A stretch of 64,000 bases of DNA from Pseudoflavonifractor capillosus (GCF_016902575.1 NZ_JACSNZ010000004.1:62001-126000), one strand, 5' to 3'. Positions 47,068 through 56,427 are shown, numbered from the stretch's first letter. Numbers and translations are program-made. Notes: a model not told the origin generated them from the sequence alone.

Positions 47068-48639
47068 TCAGCGCTCCATGTAGGAGAGTCGGTTTTGTTC
47101 GGCTTGTTGGTAAGCGTAGGTTTTCATCCATCCGTCGTAATAGTCCTTTCGATACATGGAATAGGTGGATTGGTTGGCAATGACCAGGATGGGAATCTCC
47201 TGACTCACCAGCAGCTCCAGCTCCTGGAACATTTCAACTCGTTGGTCAAAATCAGTCTCGGCCTGTTGCCCCTCCGCCAGACGGGTCATCTCTTCATTGG
47301 AATAGCCGATGGCACCCATGGAGTGGGGGTTGGTGCCGGAGAACTTGGAGATGTCGGAAAAGAGGGTGCGCATATAGGTGGGGGGATTGTTGCCCCAACC
47401 GCCGTTGCCCACCAAGGCAAACTCGTAGCTGCCCTGATTGATTTTCTCATCCCGGGTGGCGGAGTCGTAGGAGGCGACAGAGACTGTCATACCAGCCTGG
47501 GTTAGGCCGTTTCTGATGATTTCTGCAATGGCCAGGTCATCGGCATCGCTGCCGCACAGGAGGGTGACAGATAGACCTTGGTTGCCCAGCACTGCCTGGG
47601 CCTGTTGGGGATTATATTCATACTTCACAACATTTTCATTGTAGTAGATGCTGCCCTGGGGGACATAGCCTGCGCTGCCCACGGTTCCTGCGCCACGAAA
47701 TACATTGTCCACCACACTCTGACGGTCAATGGCGGCATATACTGCCTGACGGCAGGAAAGCTGAAGAAACTCTGGGCATTTTTCGTAGTTGATGAGCAGT
47801 TTGTAGCCCATATCGTTGGCTTTGTCCACCAGGCCTATGTTGGGGTCACTGAGGTAGGCATCTTTCAAATCGGCAGGGAGGGAGGTGATGTCCAACTCTC
47901 CAGCATCAAAGGCCAGCAGGGGATCGCTGACAGGGATGAATTGGATCTTCTCTGTGCCCTGTTTCCCATTGCACCAGCCTTCGTAGGCGGTGAACTCGTA
48001 CAGCCCGGTGGCCCCGTCGTACTGGGTGCAGCAGAAGGCTCCGCTGCCCACCAGGTAGCCCTCTCCGGTGTAGGAGTAGGGATCATCCACCTCAGACCAG
48101 ATGTGCTGGGGCAGGATGACAAAACTGCCCAGGCTAGAAAGCGTGTCGGCGTCTGGCTCGGTCACAGTGAGGGTGATGGTATGGTCATCCACCACTGTGT
48201 AGTGGTCTACCATAAACTCCTCGCCTACGCCCAAAGGATTGGACACGGGGGGATGTTCCTTGTAGTAGTCCAGAGTGAATGCCACATCATCGGAGGTGAG
48301 GGCTTCCCCATCCTGAAAGACAGCGTCTTCAAATAGGGTGAAGGTGTAGTCATTGCCATTCACATTCCAGCTTTCTGCCAGCCAGGGCACGTCACCCTTC
48401 TCGTCCTTTTCCAGCAAGCTGGCGTACACCAACTTCATTTTGGCTGTGCCGGGTCCCCGGGGCTGACAGAGAAACGGGTTGGGAGCACCCCAGTCGGTGC
48501 CACCCTCCAGTTTGAGGGTGGGCACAGAATACGCAGTGCCGGAAGCAGCAGGGGACGTTGATGTGGATGGGGAAGTGCAGCCAGCGCACAAGGCCAGAGC
48601 GGCGGCGCAAGCGAGGGGGATGACGGGTTTTGCGTTCAT
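47068..48639 (-). CDS. Solute-binding lipoprotein, family 5
   Basis: This 523-residue protein has a lipobox ending LCAGC (Cys21), then the family 5 fold: LAESWNVNGNDYTFTLFEDA, VAFTLDYYKEH, AYEGWCNGKQ and a late QLSCRQAVYAAIDRQ segment. Such proteins bind peptides, opines or nickel chelates. No His cluster marks a bare metal site. ATG 48639 follows GGAGG by 7 bases. It is the first gene of the operon, behind a structured leader. Confidence 0.9.
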   Translation of the reverse strand: MNAKPVIPLACAAALALCAGCTSPSTSTSPAASGTAYSVPTLKLEGGTDWGAPNPFLCQPRGPGTAKMKLVYASLLEKDEKGDVPWLAESWNVNGNDYTFTLFEDAVFQDGEALTSDDVAFTLDYYKEHPPVSNPLGVGEEFMVDHYTVVDDHTITLTVTEPDADTLSSLGSFVILPQHIWSEVDDPYSYTGEGYLVGSGAFCCTQYDGATGLYEFTAYEGWCNGKQGTEKIQFIPVSDPLLAFDAGELDITSLPADLKDAYLSDPNIGLVDKANDMGYKLLINYEKCPEFLQLSCRQAVYAAIDRQSVVDNVFRGAGTVGSAGYVPQGSIYYNENVVKYEYNPQQAQAVLGNQGLSVTLLCGSDADDLAIAEIIRNGLTQAGMTVSVASYDSATRDEKINQGSYEFALVGNGGWGNNPPTYMRTLFSDISKFSGTNPHSMGAIGYSNEEMTRLAEGQQAETDFDQRVEMFQELELLVSQEIPILVIANQSTYSMYRKDYYDGWMKTYAYQQAEQNRLSYMER

Positions 48640-48669
48640 AGAGAGCCTCCTGAGTAAATGTAACAAAAA

Positions 48670-48709
48670 AAGTTCATCAAGAGCACCTGCTGGTGCTCCT
48701 GATGAACTT
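48670..48709 (-). terminator. Terminator/attenuator in the ABC-FmdE operon leader
   Basis: An 18-bp stem with one mismatch (48670-48687 with 48692-48709) and a TGCT loop is followed on the minus strand by T7 (48665-48671). It is 26 bases before the start of the binding-protein gene, and the operon can only be expressed if it is avoided. Confidence 0.85.
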
Positions 48710-48786
48710 CTGGTTCATCCAATGTGATTGTAGAGAGTGGTGCAAGTATAGGCGTCTTCTGACAGCCCACGGATTGCTTCGGCAAT
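48701..48786 (-). promoter_or_regulatory. Structured leader with antiterminator, candidate riboswitch
   Basis: On the minus strand the transcript begins near 48786. It first forms GATTGC/GCAATC (around 48772-48787), then about 50 nt of unassigned sequence with GGCTGTC/GACGCC pairing potential. Finally GATGAAC/GTTCATC (48713-48719 with 48701-48707) uses the same bases as the 5' arm of the terminator at 48670-48709. The two hairpins exclude each other. The aptamer part does not match a riboswitch class I know. Confidence 0.55.
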
Positions 48787-48793
48787 CTTATAC

Positions 48794-48822
48794 ATTGTAT
48801 CAAATCAGTACATTTCTGTCAA
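48794..48822 (-). promoter_or_regulatory. Promoter of the ABC-FmdE operon
   Basis: On the minus strand TTGACA (48817-48822), 17 bp, TACAAT (48794-48799). It lies right after the stop of the DUF1576 gene and gives a leader of about 148 nt. Confidence 0.8.
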
Positions 48823-48824
48823 TG

Positions 48825-50165
48825 TCAAACAGGGTCCTCCATGCCATCATAGGTGTGAGCGGTGAGGATTTCATGAGATTGTGGGGTGTCATCCTCATAG
48901 ATTTCAAATAGATCCTCGTCTTGGAGGGTGGGTCGGCGGTGACGGAACAGGGAGGTGACAACAGGATAGAGTACCAGGGCCACCAGCCCAGCGGAGAAGC
49001 CGTTGTTGTACAGATTCATGCCCTCCAAGGGCAGCCCGGCCTGAAGCACCACAGCGGAGTGGATGACTCCGGCCAAAATACCGAAAGGCCAGCCGAACAC
49101 ACCGGAAAAGGGAGCCAAGGCGGTGCCGAACAGGGAAGCAAGCTGCAAGGATTCATTGTTGGCTGAGACATGGAGAAAGGTGCTGCCCAGCAGCACACCG
49201 ATCATCACAGGGGCGATGTTGAACAGGTGCTTGCCGTAGGCGGAAAACCCGATGATGGTGAAGATGCCGCCCAGAGTTGGCCCATTCAAATCCCCGCCGG
49301 TTACCAGAATATACACCATGGCAAATAGTCCGTTGATTCCCATGTTCACCAATACTGGCCCATGACCAAATACACGCAGATAGTCGCTGGGGGCACGGCC
49401 TGAGGTGTGCAGCAGTTTCCAGTAGCCGATCAGGGTGGCTTTGGGATGGGGAAACAGACCGCTGAGGATAAAGCTGATACAGATCAACGACAGGAATATG
49501 GAAAATTCCAGATTGTTTCCCCCAGACCATATGAGATGGGAGGCGGGGGACAGGCCCAGAGCCTTGAATATGGGCACGAAGATCATGGCCACCAAACCGC
49601 AGGCAAAGCCGGTACTGTACAGATTCATACCGTTTTGGATGCGAAAGGCGTACTCGGACACTGGGGCAATGAGAAAACCAATGAGCAGTCCTACCACAAT
49701 GCCCACCCATGGACTTACGTCGCAGCCCATAAAGCTGACCATGGGGGCCAGTGAGGTGCCCAACATAGCCACATTGACATACTTAGACAGGCATTCACGC
49801 TTCAAAAAAGCATAAACCACGGTACCAAACAGAATGGGCCAGATGTTCAGAATGTTTTTTCCGAACAGTGAAAACCCCGCCATCAGGCTGATGGTGACCA
49901 CAGTGGAGCCATTGGGGGTTTCCCCCACCAGATAGAAGATGGCCACGGTAATGAGGGTGACAAGTCCTGCATTGACAAATGTGGGGCCGATTCCAGACAG
50001 CTGGACGTAGTCAGTGATAAGGACATCTTCGTGCAATAAAATCGTCTGAAACCCCTGGGGAAGTCCCCAGGGGTGAAACAGACCAAATAACAGTAGAAGC
50101 ACGCCGAATGCAGCGGCAGCGGGAAGCAGCGCTGCGTTGCGGCGATGAACATGGGGTAGGTGCAT
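48825..50165 (-). CDS. DUF1576 membrane protein
   Basis: This 446-residue protein has about twelve hydrophobic segments and two similar halves. Each half contains a GFSLFGKN/GFSAYGKH-type segment and a GMNLYSTGFACGLVA/GMNLYNNGFSAGLVA segment, pointing to internal duplication. This matches the DUF1576 family of predicted transporters of unknown substrate. The C-terminus is acidic and cytosolic. Confidence 0.85.
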   Translation of the reverse strand: MHLPHVHRRNAALLPAAAAFGVLLLLFGLFHPWGLPQGFQTILLHEDVLITDYVQLSGIGPTFVNAGLVTLITVAIFYLVGETPNGSTVVTISLMAGFSLFGKNILNIWPILFGTVVYAFLKRECLSKYVNVAMLGTSLAPMVSFMGCDVSPWVGIVVGLLIGFLIAPVSEYAFRIQNGMNLYSTGFACGLVAMIFVPIFKALGLSPASHLIWSGGNNLEFSIFLSLICISFILSGLFPHPKATLIGYWKLLHTSGRAPSDYLRVFGHGPVLVNMGINGLFAMVYILVTGGDLNGPTLGGIFTIIGFSAYGKHLFNIAPVMIGVLLGSTFLHVSANNESLQLASLFGTALAPFSGVFGWPFGILAGVIHSAVVLQAGLPLEGMNLYNNGFSAGLVALVLYPVVTSLFRHRRPTLQDEDLFEIYEDDTPQSHEILTAHTYDGMEDPV

Positions 50166-50198
50166 ATACTCTCTCTTCTCCTTATGTTCTGGACGGGG

Positions 50199-51800
50199 TC
50201 ACCGATCCCATTTTTCGATGAGAGCCCGGAGCTGGTCGGCAAACTTGCCCAAATCCTTGTTGGAACCGCCTTTGTTATGGGCGATAACCTCCATGAGTCG
50301 CTTGCCCACATCCTCCAGACGTCGATAGGCAGGGGAAGCGGGGGAGGGCAGAGCCGTAGCAGGCTTGCGCTGGAGGATGACGCCGGGAGCCAGCATACGA
50401 TCAGCCAGCAAGTCATAGACCTCCTCGTAGTTGGGGGAATGGGCCTGGAAGCCCAAGTCCCGCAGGGTCTGGGCATAGGTCTCGGTGACGCTGCTCTCGC
50501 CGTGAACCACAAAGACATGCTGGGGTTTGGGAGAGTAGGCGTTCATCCAGGCGATGAGTCCGTTTTTGTCAGCGTGGGAGCTCAGGCCGGGGAAGTTGAC
50601 AATGCGGGCTCGCACCGAAATTTCCTCCCCGAAGAGTTTGACGTGGGTTACCCCGTCCAGCAATCGACGTCCCAGGCTGCCCTCGGCCTGATAGCCCACA
50701 AACACAACAGCGCATTCCTCCCGCCAGAGATTGTGTTTGAGGTGGTGGCGGATGCGCCCGGCATCACACATACCGGAGGCGGAGATAATGACCTTAGGGT
50801 TGGGGTCAGAATTGAGGGCCATGGACTCCTGGGTGGACTCGGTGATGTTCAGGCCGGGGAACTGGAACAGCGCTCCGCCTTTGAGAGCCTCGATGGCCTC
50901 CTCATCCAGGTAGCCATGGAGATCACCGGAGAAGATGCGGGTGGCGGCGCCAGCCAGGGGAGAGTCTACATACACCTGGAAGTCGGGAACGCTTTTCACC
51001 AGCCGCTGCTCCTTCATCTCCCGCATGAAGTACAGCAGCTCTTGGGTGCGCCCCACGGCAAAGGAGGGGATCACCACGTTGCCGCCCTTACTCAGTGTCT
51101 CGTCAATGAGTTGTGCCAAATCACCGGTGTAGTCTGGGTCTATGTCCATATCATGGAGTCGATCGCCATAGGTGCTCTCGGTGACCACATAGTCAGCCTC
51201 TGTAATGAACTGGGGATCCCGGATGATGGGCTGCTCTCGGTTGCCGATATCTCCGGAGAAGACGATTTTTTTGGTCTCTCCGTTTTCCGTCAGCCACAGC
51301 TCTGCGCTGGCTGAACCCAGCAGGTGTCCGGCATCGGTGAATCGCAGTTTGATGTCGTCGTTGACCATGATCTCCTGGCCGTATTCGCACACCACCAGGT
51401 GACGTAGGGTGCGCTCCACATCCGCCAGAGTGTACAGAGGCTCAACGGGAGGCCGTCCGGCTCGCTGCCCCTTTTGGTTTTCCCACTTGGCATCACTTTC
51501 CTGAATGTGGGCGGAGTCACGCAGCATAATGTCCAACAGCTGGGCGGTGAGACGGGTACAATAGATGTTGCCTCCAAACCCCTGCTTGATGAGCAGAGGG
51601 ATGCGTCCGGAGTGGTCGATGTGGGCGTGGGTGACAATGACATCCTGGATATAGCCGGGCATAAAGTCCAGCTGCGTGTTGTCGATCTCATCACGGCCTT
51701 GCTGCAGGCCGCAGTCAACCAGTACTTTATATCCATTGCACTCCACACAGTGGCAACTGCCGGTGACGGCTTTGGCAGCACCGAAAAATGTAAGCTTCAT
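50199..51800 (-). CDS. MBL-fold beta-CASP metallohydrolase
   Basis: This 533-residue protein has the metallo-beta-lactamase motif THAHIDHSGR at about 60, FTDAGHLLGSA, FSGDIGN, a beta-CASP insert (SFAVGRTQELLYFM, ISASGMCDAGRIRHHL) and a final LSSHADKNGL. It is likely a ribonuclease of the CPSF/RNase J-related group, stand-alone type. ATG 51800 follows AGGAGGTG by 8 bases. Confidence 0.92.
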   Translation of the reverse strand: MKLTFFGAAKAVTGSCHCVECNGYKVLVDCGLQQGRDEIDNTQLDFMPGYIQDVIVTHAHIDHSGRIPLLIKQGFGGNIYCTRLTAQLLDIMLRDSAHIQESDAKWENQKGQRAGRPPVEPLYTLADVERTLRHLVVCEYGQEIMVNDDIKLRFTDAGHLLGSASAELWLTENGETKKIVFSGDIGNREQPIIRDPQFITEADYVVTESTYGDRLHDMDIDPDYTGDLAQLIDETLSKGGNVVIPSFAVGRTQELLYFMREMKEQRLVKSVPDFQVYVDSPLAGAATRIFSGDLHGYLDEEAIEALKGGALFQFPGLNITESTQESMALNSDPNPKVIISASGMCDAGRIRHHLKHNLWREECAVVFVGYQAEGSLGRRLLDGVTHVKLFGEEISVRARIVNFPGLSSHADKNGLIAWMNAYSPKPQHVFVVHGESSVTETYAQTLRDLGFQAHSPNYEEVYDLLADRMLAPGVILQRKPATALPSPASPAYRRLEDVGKRLMEVIAHNKGGSNKDLGKFADQLRALIEKWDR

Positions 51801-51872
51801 CCAGAGCACCTCCTATGCAATACTGATAACTGTATTGTAATAGATCCCCTCCTATTTGTAAAGAAGTGCTGA

Positions 51873-51910
51873 AAAGAAAAGGGGATGCAGGTAATAAAAC
51901 CTGCATCCCC
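51873..51910 (-). terminator. Terminator of the rpsB-tsf operon
   Basis: On the minus strand GGGGATGCAGGT pairs perfectly with its complement (51881-51892 with 51899-51910), with a 6-base loop, then TTTTCTTTTC. Confidence 0.88.
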
Positions 51911-51930
51911 GGTAAAGTTGGAAGGTGAAC

Positions 51931-52845
51931 TTACTTAGCCAGCTGCTTGGCGATCTCCTCAGCGAAGTTCTCCTGCTTCTTCTCGATGCCCTCGCCCTTC
52001 TCAAAGCGCACAGCGTCACGGAAGGTGACGGTGCCGCCCAGAGCCTTGGCAGCGGAAGCGATATACTTCTCCACGGTCATGTCGCCGTCCTTGACGAAGT
52101 CCTGCTGGAGCAGGCAGTTCTCGGAGTAGAACTTGTTGAGCTTGCCGTCCACGATCTTCTCCTTGACCTGGTCGGGCTTGTTGGCCATCTTGGGATCGTT
52201 GGCCATCTGAACCAGCATGATCTTCTTCTCCTCAGCCAGCACGTCCTCGGTGACCTGGGACTTGTCCCAGAAGCGGGGATTCAGAGCGGCGATCTGCATG
52301 GCAACGTCCTTGCCGATCTCGGTGGCGTCGATGTCGCCCTCCACGTTCAGGGAGACCAGAACGCCGATCTTGCCGCCAGCGTGGATGTAGGGCACGCAGA
52401 AGCCCTCAGCGAAGCGGGCGAAGCGGCGCACCTTGATGTTCTCGCCGATGACCAGAACCATCTCCTGCTGCTGCTCCTGCACGGTCAGGTCGGTGCCGTC
52501 GTACTTGCAAGCCATCAGAGCGTCCAGGTCGGCGGGGTTGCAGGCAGCCACGGTGGCGGCCACGCCCTTGACGAAGTTGACGAACTTCTCGTTCTTGCCC
52601 ACGAAGTCGGTCTCGGCGTTGACCTCGACCACAACACCCACGCCATCGATGACGGCAGCGTAAGCCATACCCTCAGCGGCAATACGGCCAGCCTTCTTGG
52701 CGGAAGCAGCCAGGCCCTTCTCACGCAGGATCTCGATGGCCTTGTCCATATCGCCCTCAGCCTCGGTGAGAGCCTTCTTGCAGTCCATCATGCCTACGCC
52801 GGTCATTTCACGCAGCTTCTGTACGTCCTTAGCGGTAATAGCCAT
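51931..52845 (-). CDS. tsf: Translation elongation factor Ts
   Basis: This 304-residue protein has the UBA-like N-terminus (ITAKDVQKLREMTGVGMMDC, KKALTEAEGDMDKAIEILRE), the core with VVEVNAETDFVGKNEKF and the C-terminal dimerisation part. It exchanges GDP on EF-Tu. The ATG at 52845 is preceded by GGAGG. It follows rpsB as in most bacteria. Confidence 0.97.
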   Translation of the reverse strand: MAITAKDVQKLREMTGVGMMDCKKALTEAEGDMDKAIEILREKGLAASAKKAGRIAAEGMAYAAVIDGVGVVVEVNAETDFVGKNEKFVNFVKGVAATVAACNPADLDALMACKYDGTDLTVQEQQQEMVLVIGENIKVRRFARFAEGFCVPYIHAGGKIGVLVSLNVEGDIDATEIGKDVAMQIAALNPRFWDKSQVTEDVLAEEKKIMLVQMANDPKMANKPDQVKEKIVDGKLNKFYSENCLLQQDFVKDGDMTVEKYIASAAKALGGTVTFRDAVRFEKGEGIEKKQENFAEEIAKQLAK

Positions 52846-52878
52846 ATTATATTCCCTCCAAAATTGTAAATAAAAGAA

Positions 52879-52908
52879 TTGGCGCCCGCCCGACGGGACG
52901 GGCGCCAA
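52879..52908 (-). terminator. Hairpin between rpsB and tsf
   Basis: TTGGCGCCCG pairs with CGGGCGCCAA (52879-52888 with 52899-52908), with a T-rich tail on the minus strand. It probably acts as a partial terminator or processing site that sets the ratio of S2 to EF-Ts. Confidence 0.55.
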
Positions 52909-52919
52909 CAGATCACTGA

Positions 52920-53651
52920 TTACTCAGCAGCGGGAGCCTCAACAGCCTCAGCGGCGGGAGCAGCGTCCACACCCTGACGACCCTCCTGCACGGCGTTAGC
53001 CATGACAGAGGAGATGAGCTTGATGGCGCGGATGGCGTCATCGTTGCCGGGGATCACATAGTCGATCTCGTCGGGATCGCAGTTGGTGTCCACGATGGCC
53101 ACGATGGGGATGTTCAGCTTGCGGGCCTCGTTGATGGCGTTGCGCTCCTTGCGGGGGTCAACCACGAACAGAGCACCGGGGAGCTTCTTCATCTCCACGA
53201 CGCCGCCCAGGTACTTCTCCAGCTTCTCGATCTCGCCCAGCAGCTTCATGACTTCCTTCTTGGGGAGCATGTCGAAGGTGCCGTCCTCCTGCATCTTCTT
53301 GAGCTGGTTGAGACGATCCACGCGGGTACGCATGGTCTTGAAGTTGGTCATCATGCCGCCCAGCCAACGAGCGTTGACATAGTACATACCGCAGCGAGAA
53401 GCCTCTTCCTTGATGGCCTCCTGAGCCTGCTTCTTGGTGCCCACGAAGAGCAGAGACTGGCCGTTGGCGGCGATGTCACGCACGAAGGAGTAAGCCTCCT
53501 CCAGCTTCTTCACGGTCTTCTGCAGGTCAATGATATAGATACCATTGCGCTCGGTGTAGATGTAGGTGGCCATCTTGGGGTTCCACCGACGGGTCTGGTG
53601 GCCGAAGTGAACACCGGCCTCCAGCAGCTGCTTCATAGATACGACTGCCAT
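52920..53651 (-). CDS. rpsB: 30S ribosomal protein S2
   Basis: This 243-residue protein starts [20 protein letters not shown] and has [20 protein letters not shown], and [40 protein letters not shown]. An Ala/Glu-rich end follows. It assembles on the 30S subunit. The codon use is strongly biased, as for a highly expressed gene. Confidence 0.97.
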   Translation of the reverse strand: MAVVSMKQLLEAGVHFGHQTRRWNPKMATYIYTERNGIYIIDLQKTVKKLEEAYSFVRDIAANGQSLLFVGTKKQAQEAIKEEASRCGMYYVNARWLGGMMTNFKTMRTRVDRLNQLKKMQEDGTFDMLPKKEVMKLLGEIEKLEKYLGGVVEMKKLPGALFVVDPRKERNAINEARKLNIPIVAIVDTNCDPDEIDYVIPGNDDAIRAIKLISSVMANAVQEGRQGVDAAPAAEAVEAPAAE

Positions 53652-53763
53652 TGTTTAGTTCCTCCTAAAATTTAGTTGTTGCCTCCGGGAGCCTCATCTC
53701 TTGCGCCAACCTTCCGAGGAAAGCACACGACGAAAAATCCGCCCCCGTGCGGAATGCCCTGAA

Positions 53764-53792
53764 ATTCTACCACAAGATTCTGATATATGCAA
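53764..53792 (-). promoter_or_regulatory. Promoter of rpsB-tsf
   Basis: On the minus strand TTGCAT (53787-53792), 17 bp, TAGAAT (53764-53769). It gives a leader of about 106 nt (53652-53757), GC-rich and able to form hairpins, possibly for autoregulation by S2. I do not match it to a known leader family. Confidence 0.65.
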
Positions 53793-53819
53793 GAGGGTTT
53801 TGCAGAAAATATAGAAAAT

Positions 53820-54101
53820 TTATGTATCCTTGGGTTTGAACGACGGATCAGCACTGGTGTGGCGCTGGCTGCCGTCCACCAAAATCAAATCTTCGCCAAA
53901 TCGGGTGATGGAAGACCAGGGGAAAATGGTGTCCGGTTCCCGGCCCAACAGGCCGAACAGCCTGGGACGGCCTGAGATGATGACGCTTTGGATTGCCCCG
54001 GTCTGGACGTCAATTTCCACGTCGCCAATGTAACCATACCGTGTTCCATCAGCGATATCAATGATTTCTTTGTATTGGAGCTCGGATATACTGCAGATCA
54101 T
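53820..54101 (-). CDS. YlmC/YmxH-family PRC-barrel sporulation protein
   Basis: This 93-residue protein has a PRC-barrel pattern: SISELQYKEIIDIADGTRYG, IGDVEIDVQTGAI, SVIISGRPRLFGLLG and IPWSSITRFGEDLILVD-like strands. Proteins of this type are conserved in spore formers. A C-terminal tail follows. No neighbour hints at its role beyond sporulation. Confidence 0.85.
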   Translation of the reverse strand: MICSISELQYKEIIDIADGTRYGYIGDVEIDVQTGAIQSVIISGRPRLFGLLGREPDTIFPWSSITRFGEDLILVDGSQRHTSADPSFKPKDT

Positions 54102-54285
54102 AAGGTGTCCTCCCCATGGGTGTGTCGTTGCTATGAATGGACTATCTATATAATGTATCCACAGTCAGTTGGGCTTATACCAGAGAAAAGAGAGACGGAA
54201 TGGGAAAAAATTTATTTTCCCACTAGGCAAGATGAGGAATCTGTATTAAAATAAGAGCGATCATAAAATTCGGAGGTATTATCCC

Positions 54286-55002
54286 ATGAGTGAATGGAAG
54301 TATAAGCGTGTGCTGCTGAAGGTCAGTGGCGAGGCCCTGGCTGGGGATGCGGGCCGCGGACTGGATTTTGAGGTTATCGACCAAGTGTGCGATGTCATTG
54401 CCCGGTGCAACAAAGAAGGAATCCAGGTGGGCATTGTGGTAGGCGGCGGCAACTTCTGGCGTGGCCTGAAGGACGGCAAGGGAATGCGGGAGCGCACCCG
54501 TGCTGACCACATGGGTATGCTGGCTACCACCATCAACTGCCTGGCTCTGGCCGATATCCTGGAACAGAAGGGTGTAGATGTGCGTGTTCAGACCGCCATC
54601 GAGATGCGGGCTATGGCTGAGCCCTACATTCGCTCCCGTGCCATCCGCCACCTGGAGAAGGGACGTGTGGTGATTTTCGGCTGCGGAACCGGTAACCCCT
54701 TCTTCTCCACCGACACCGCCGCTGTACTGCGGGCTGCTGAGATTGATGCCGACGTGATTTTGCTGGCCAAGAATGTGGACGGCGTGTACAGCGCCGATCC
54801 TCAGGTGGATCCCAACGCTGTGAAGTATGACACCATTACCTATGATGACGTTCTGGCCCAGCACCTGCAGGTGATGGACTCCACCGCCACATCTCTGTCC
54901 ATGGACAACAAGATTCCTGTGATTCTTTTTGCTTTGAAGGATCCCGAGAACATCATCCGTGTGGCTCGTGGCGAGAAGATCGGAACCATTGTAAAGGACT
55001 AA
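54286..55002 (+). CDS. pyrH: UMP kinase
   Basis: This 238-residue protein starts [16 protein letters not shown] and has [25 protein letters not shown] and the [20 protein letters not shown] segment of bacterial UMP kinases. It makes UDP. CGGAGG precedes the ATG. The upstream gap (54102-54285) has a TATAAT at 54139-54144 and a hairpin TGGGAAAA/TTTTCCCA at 54201-54222. Confidence 0.97.
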   Translation: MSEWKYKRVLLKVSGEALAGDAGRGLDFEVIDQVCDVIARCNKEGIQVGIVVGGGNFWRGLKDGKGMRERTRADHMGMLATTINCLALADILEQKGVDVRVQTAIEMRAMAEPYIRSRAIRHLEKGRVVIFGCGTGNPFFSTDTAAVLRAAEIDADVILLAKNVDGVYSADPQVDPNAVKYDTITYDDVLAQHLQVMDSTATSLSMDNKIPVILFALKDPENIIRVARGEKIGTIVKD

Positions 55003-55016
55003 AGGAGGAACCAACC

Positions 55017-55571
55017 ATGACTGAACTGTGCAAGCCCTTTGACGGGAAGATGGTCAAGACCATTGAGGTGGTCAAAAGCGATTTTGCCGGAGTACGTGCC
55101 GGCCGTGCCAACGCCAGTGTTCTGGACCGCATTCAAGTGGAATACTATGGTACTCCCACCCCCATTCAGCAGGTGGCCAGCATTTCCACTCCTGATCCCC
55201 GTACCCTGGCCATTCAGCCTTGGGATAGCTCCGTCCTCAAGGACATTGAGCGTGCTATTTTGAGCTCTGATCTGGGCATCAATCCCCAGAACGACGGCCG
55301 TGTGATCCGCCTGGCCTTCCCTCAGCTGACCCAGGAGCGACGTGTAGAGCTGACGAAGCAGGTGCGCAAGTATGGTGAGAGCGGTAAGGTTGCCATTCGC
55401 AACATTCGCCGGGACGCCATGGAGCACTTCAAGGATCTGAAGAAGAAGTCTGAGATCACTGAGGATCAGTACAAGGACTACGAGGAAGAGATTCAGACCA
55501 TAACTGACAAGCGCTGCAAGGAGATTGACGTTCTCACCGCTGAGAAGGAAAAGGAACTCCTGGCGGTGTAA
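55017..55571 (+). CDS. frr: Ribosome recycling factor
   Basis: This 184-residue protein has the three-helix bundle and small beta domain of RRF: VRAGRANASVLDRIQVEYYG, PIQQVASISTPDPRTLAIQP, and IRRDAMEHFKDLKKKSEITE. It splits post-termination ribosomes with EF-G. It lies 14 bp after pyrH with a GGAGG between. Confidence 0.97.
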   Translation: MTELCKPFDGKMVKTIEVVKSDFAGVRAGRANASVLDRIQVEYYGTPTPIQQVASISTPDPRTLAIQPWDSSVLKDIERAILSSDLGINPQNDGRVIRLAFPQLTQERRVELTKQVRKYGESGKVAIRNIRRDAMEHFKDLKKKSEITEDQYKDYEEEIQTITDKRCKEIDVLTAEKEKELLAV

Positions 55572-55598
55572 ACGATTCCACTCAATGATACAATACTT

Positions 55599-55635
55599 GC
55601 GGGGCGTATCTTCGCCCCGCTTGTGTTGTATTTTT
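55599..55635 (+). terminator. Hairpin terminator after frr
   Basis: GCGGGGCG/CGCCCCGC with a 6-base loop is followed by a T-rich stretch that includes T5. It is probably partial, since uppS follows in the same direction. Confidence 0.65.
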
Positions 55636-55680
55636 AGGGGTGGAACGTCCATACTTTGAAATAGATGAGGATGCGTGTTT

Positions 55681-56424
55681 ATGGCATTATTTAACCGCAA
55701 ATCCCCGGCTGTTCAGGTGGATATGAGCCGCCTGCCCAGGCATGTGGCCATTATCATGGATGGAAATGGCCGGTGGGCAAAAAAACGTGGTCTGCCCCGT
55801 AAGGCGGGACACGCTGCCGGAGCTGAGACCTTCCGCACCATTGCCACCTATGCCAAGGAGATGGGATTGGAGTACCTCACCGTGTATGCCTTTTCCACCG
55901 AGAACTGGAAGCGGCCGGAGGATGAGGTGTCGTCCATTATGGGCCTTTTGGAGCGGTACTTGAAAGAGGCCATTGAGACTATGGCCAAGGACAAGGTGAA
56001 AATGGCCTTTTTTGGAGACCTGTCGCCCTTGAGCCCCAAACTCCGGGATCTGTGTCAGCAGACCGAGGAGATTTCCAAGGGATATGAAGGCTGCCAAGTA
56101 AATGTATGCTTCAATTACGGTGGCCGGGCGGAGCTCATTCGGGCTGCGGCAGAGTTTGCCCGCCAATGCCAGCAGGGACTGGCACAGCCGGAGGATCTGA
56201 CAGAGGAAAAGCTGGGAGAGCTGCTCTATTCTGCCGGTGTTCCAGACCCGGATCTGGTGATCCGCCCCAGCGGCGAAGTGCGCATTTCCAACTTCCTCCT
56301 GTGGCAGTCTGCCTATTCTGAGTTCTACTTTACCGATGTGCTGTGGCCGGACTTCACCAAAGAGGATCTGCTGCGGGCCATCGGGGATTATCAGAATCGT
56401 TCCCGGCGATTTGGAGGGGTGTAA
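55681..56424 (+). CDS. uppS: Undecaprenyl diphosphate synthase
   Basis: This 247-residue cis-prenyltransferase has HVAIIMDGNGRWAKKRGLPR, a central YAFSTENWKRP, and the end RPSGEVRISNFLLWQSAYSE, DVLWPDF. It builds the lipid carrier for peptidoglycan. ATG 55681 follows GAGG; an in-frame GTG two codons upstream is less likely. Confidence 0.96.
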   Translation: MALFNRKSPAVQVDMSRLPRHVAIIMDGNGRWAKKRGLPRKAGHAAGAETFRTIATYAKEMGLEYLTVYAFSTENWKRPEDEVSSIMGLLERYLKEAIETMAKDKVKMAFFGDLSPLSPKLRDLCQQTEEISKGYEGCQVNVCFNYGGRAELIRAAAEFARQCQQGLAQPEDLTEEKLGELLYSAGVPDPDLVIRPSGEVRISNFLLWQSAYSEFYFTDVLWPDFTKEDLLRAIGDYQNRSRRFGGV

Positions 56425-56427
56425 GGA

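Noticed and set aside
47060-47131. Upstream ATG start for the DppB-like permease
   Set aside because: It would lie 64 bp inside the binding-protein gene and add a polar N-terminus unlike the family.
51925-52869. A 314-codon, leucine-rich antisense frame opposite tsf
   Set aside because: A by-product of the strong codon bias of tsf; no start site or domain.
53652-53757. A known ribosomal-protein S2 leader family
   Set aside because: The leader can fold, but I cannot match it to a described family by eye, so no specific RNA is claimed.
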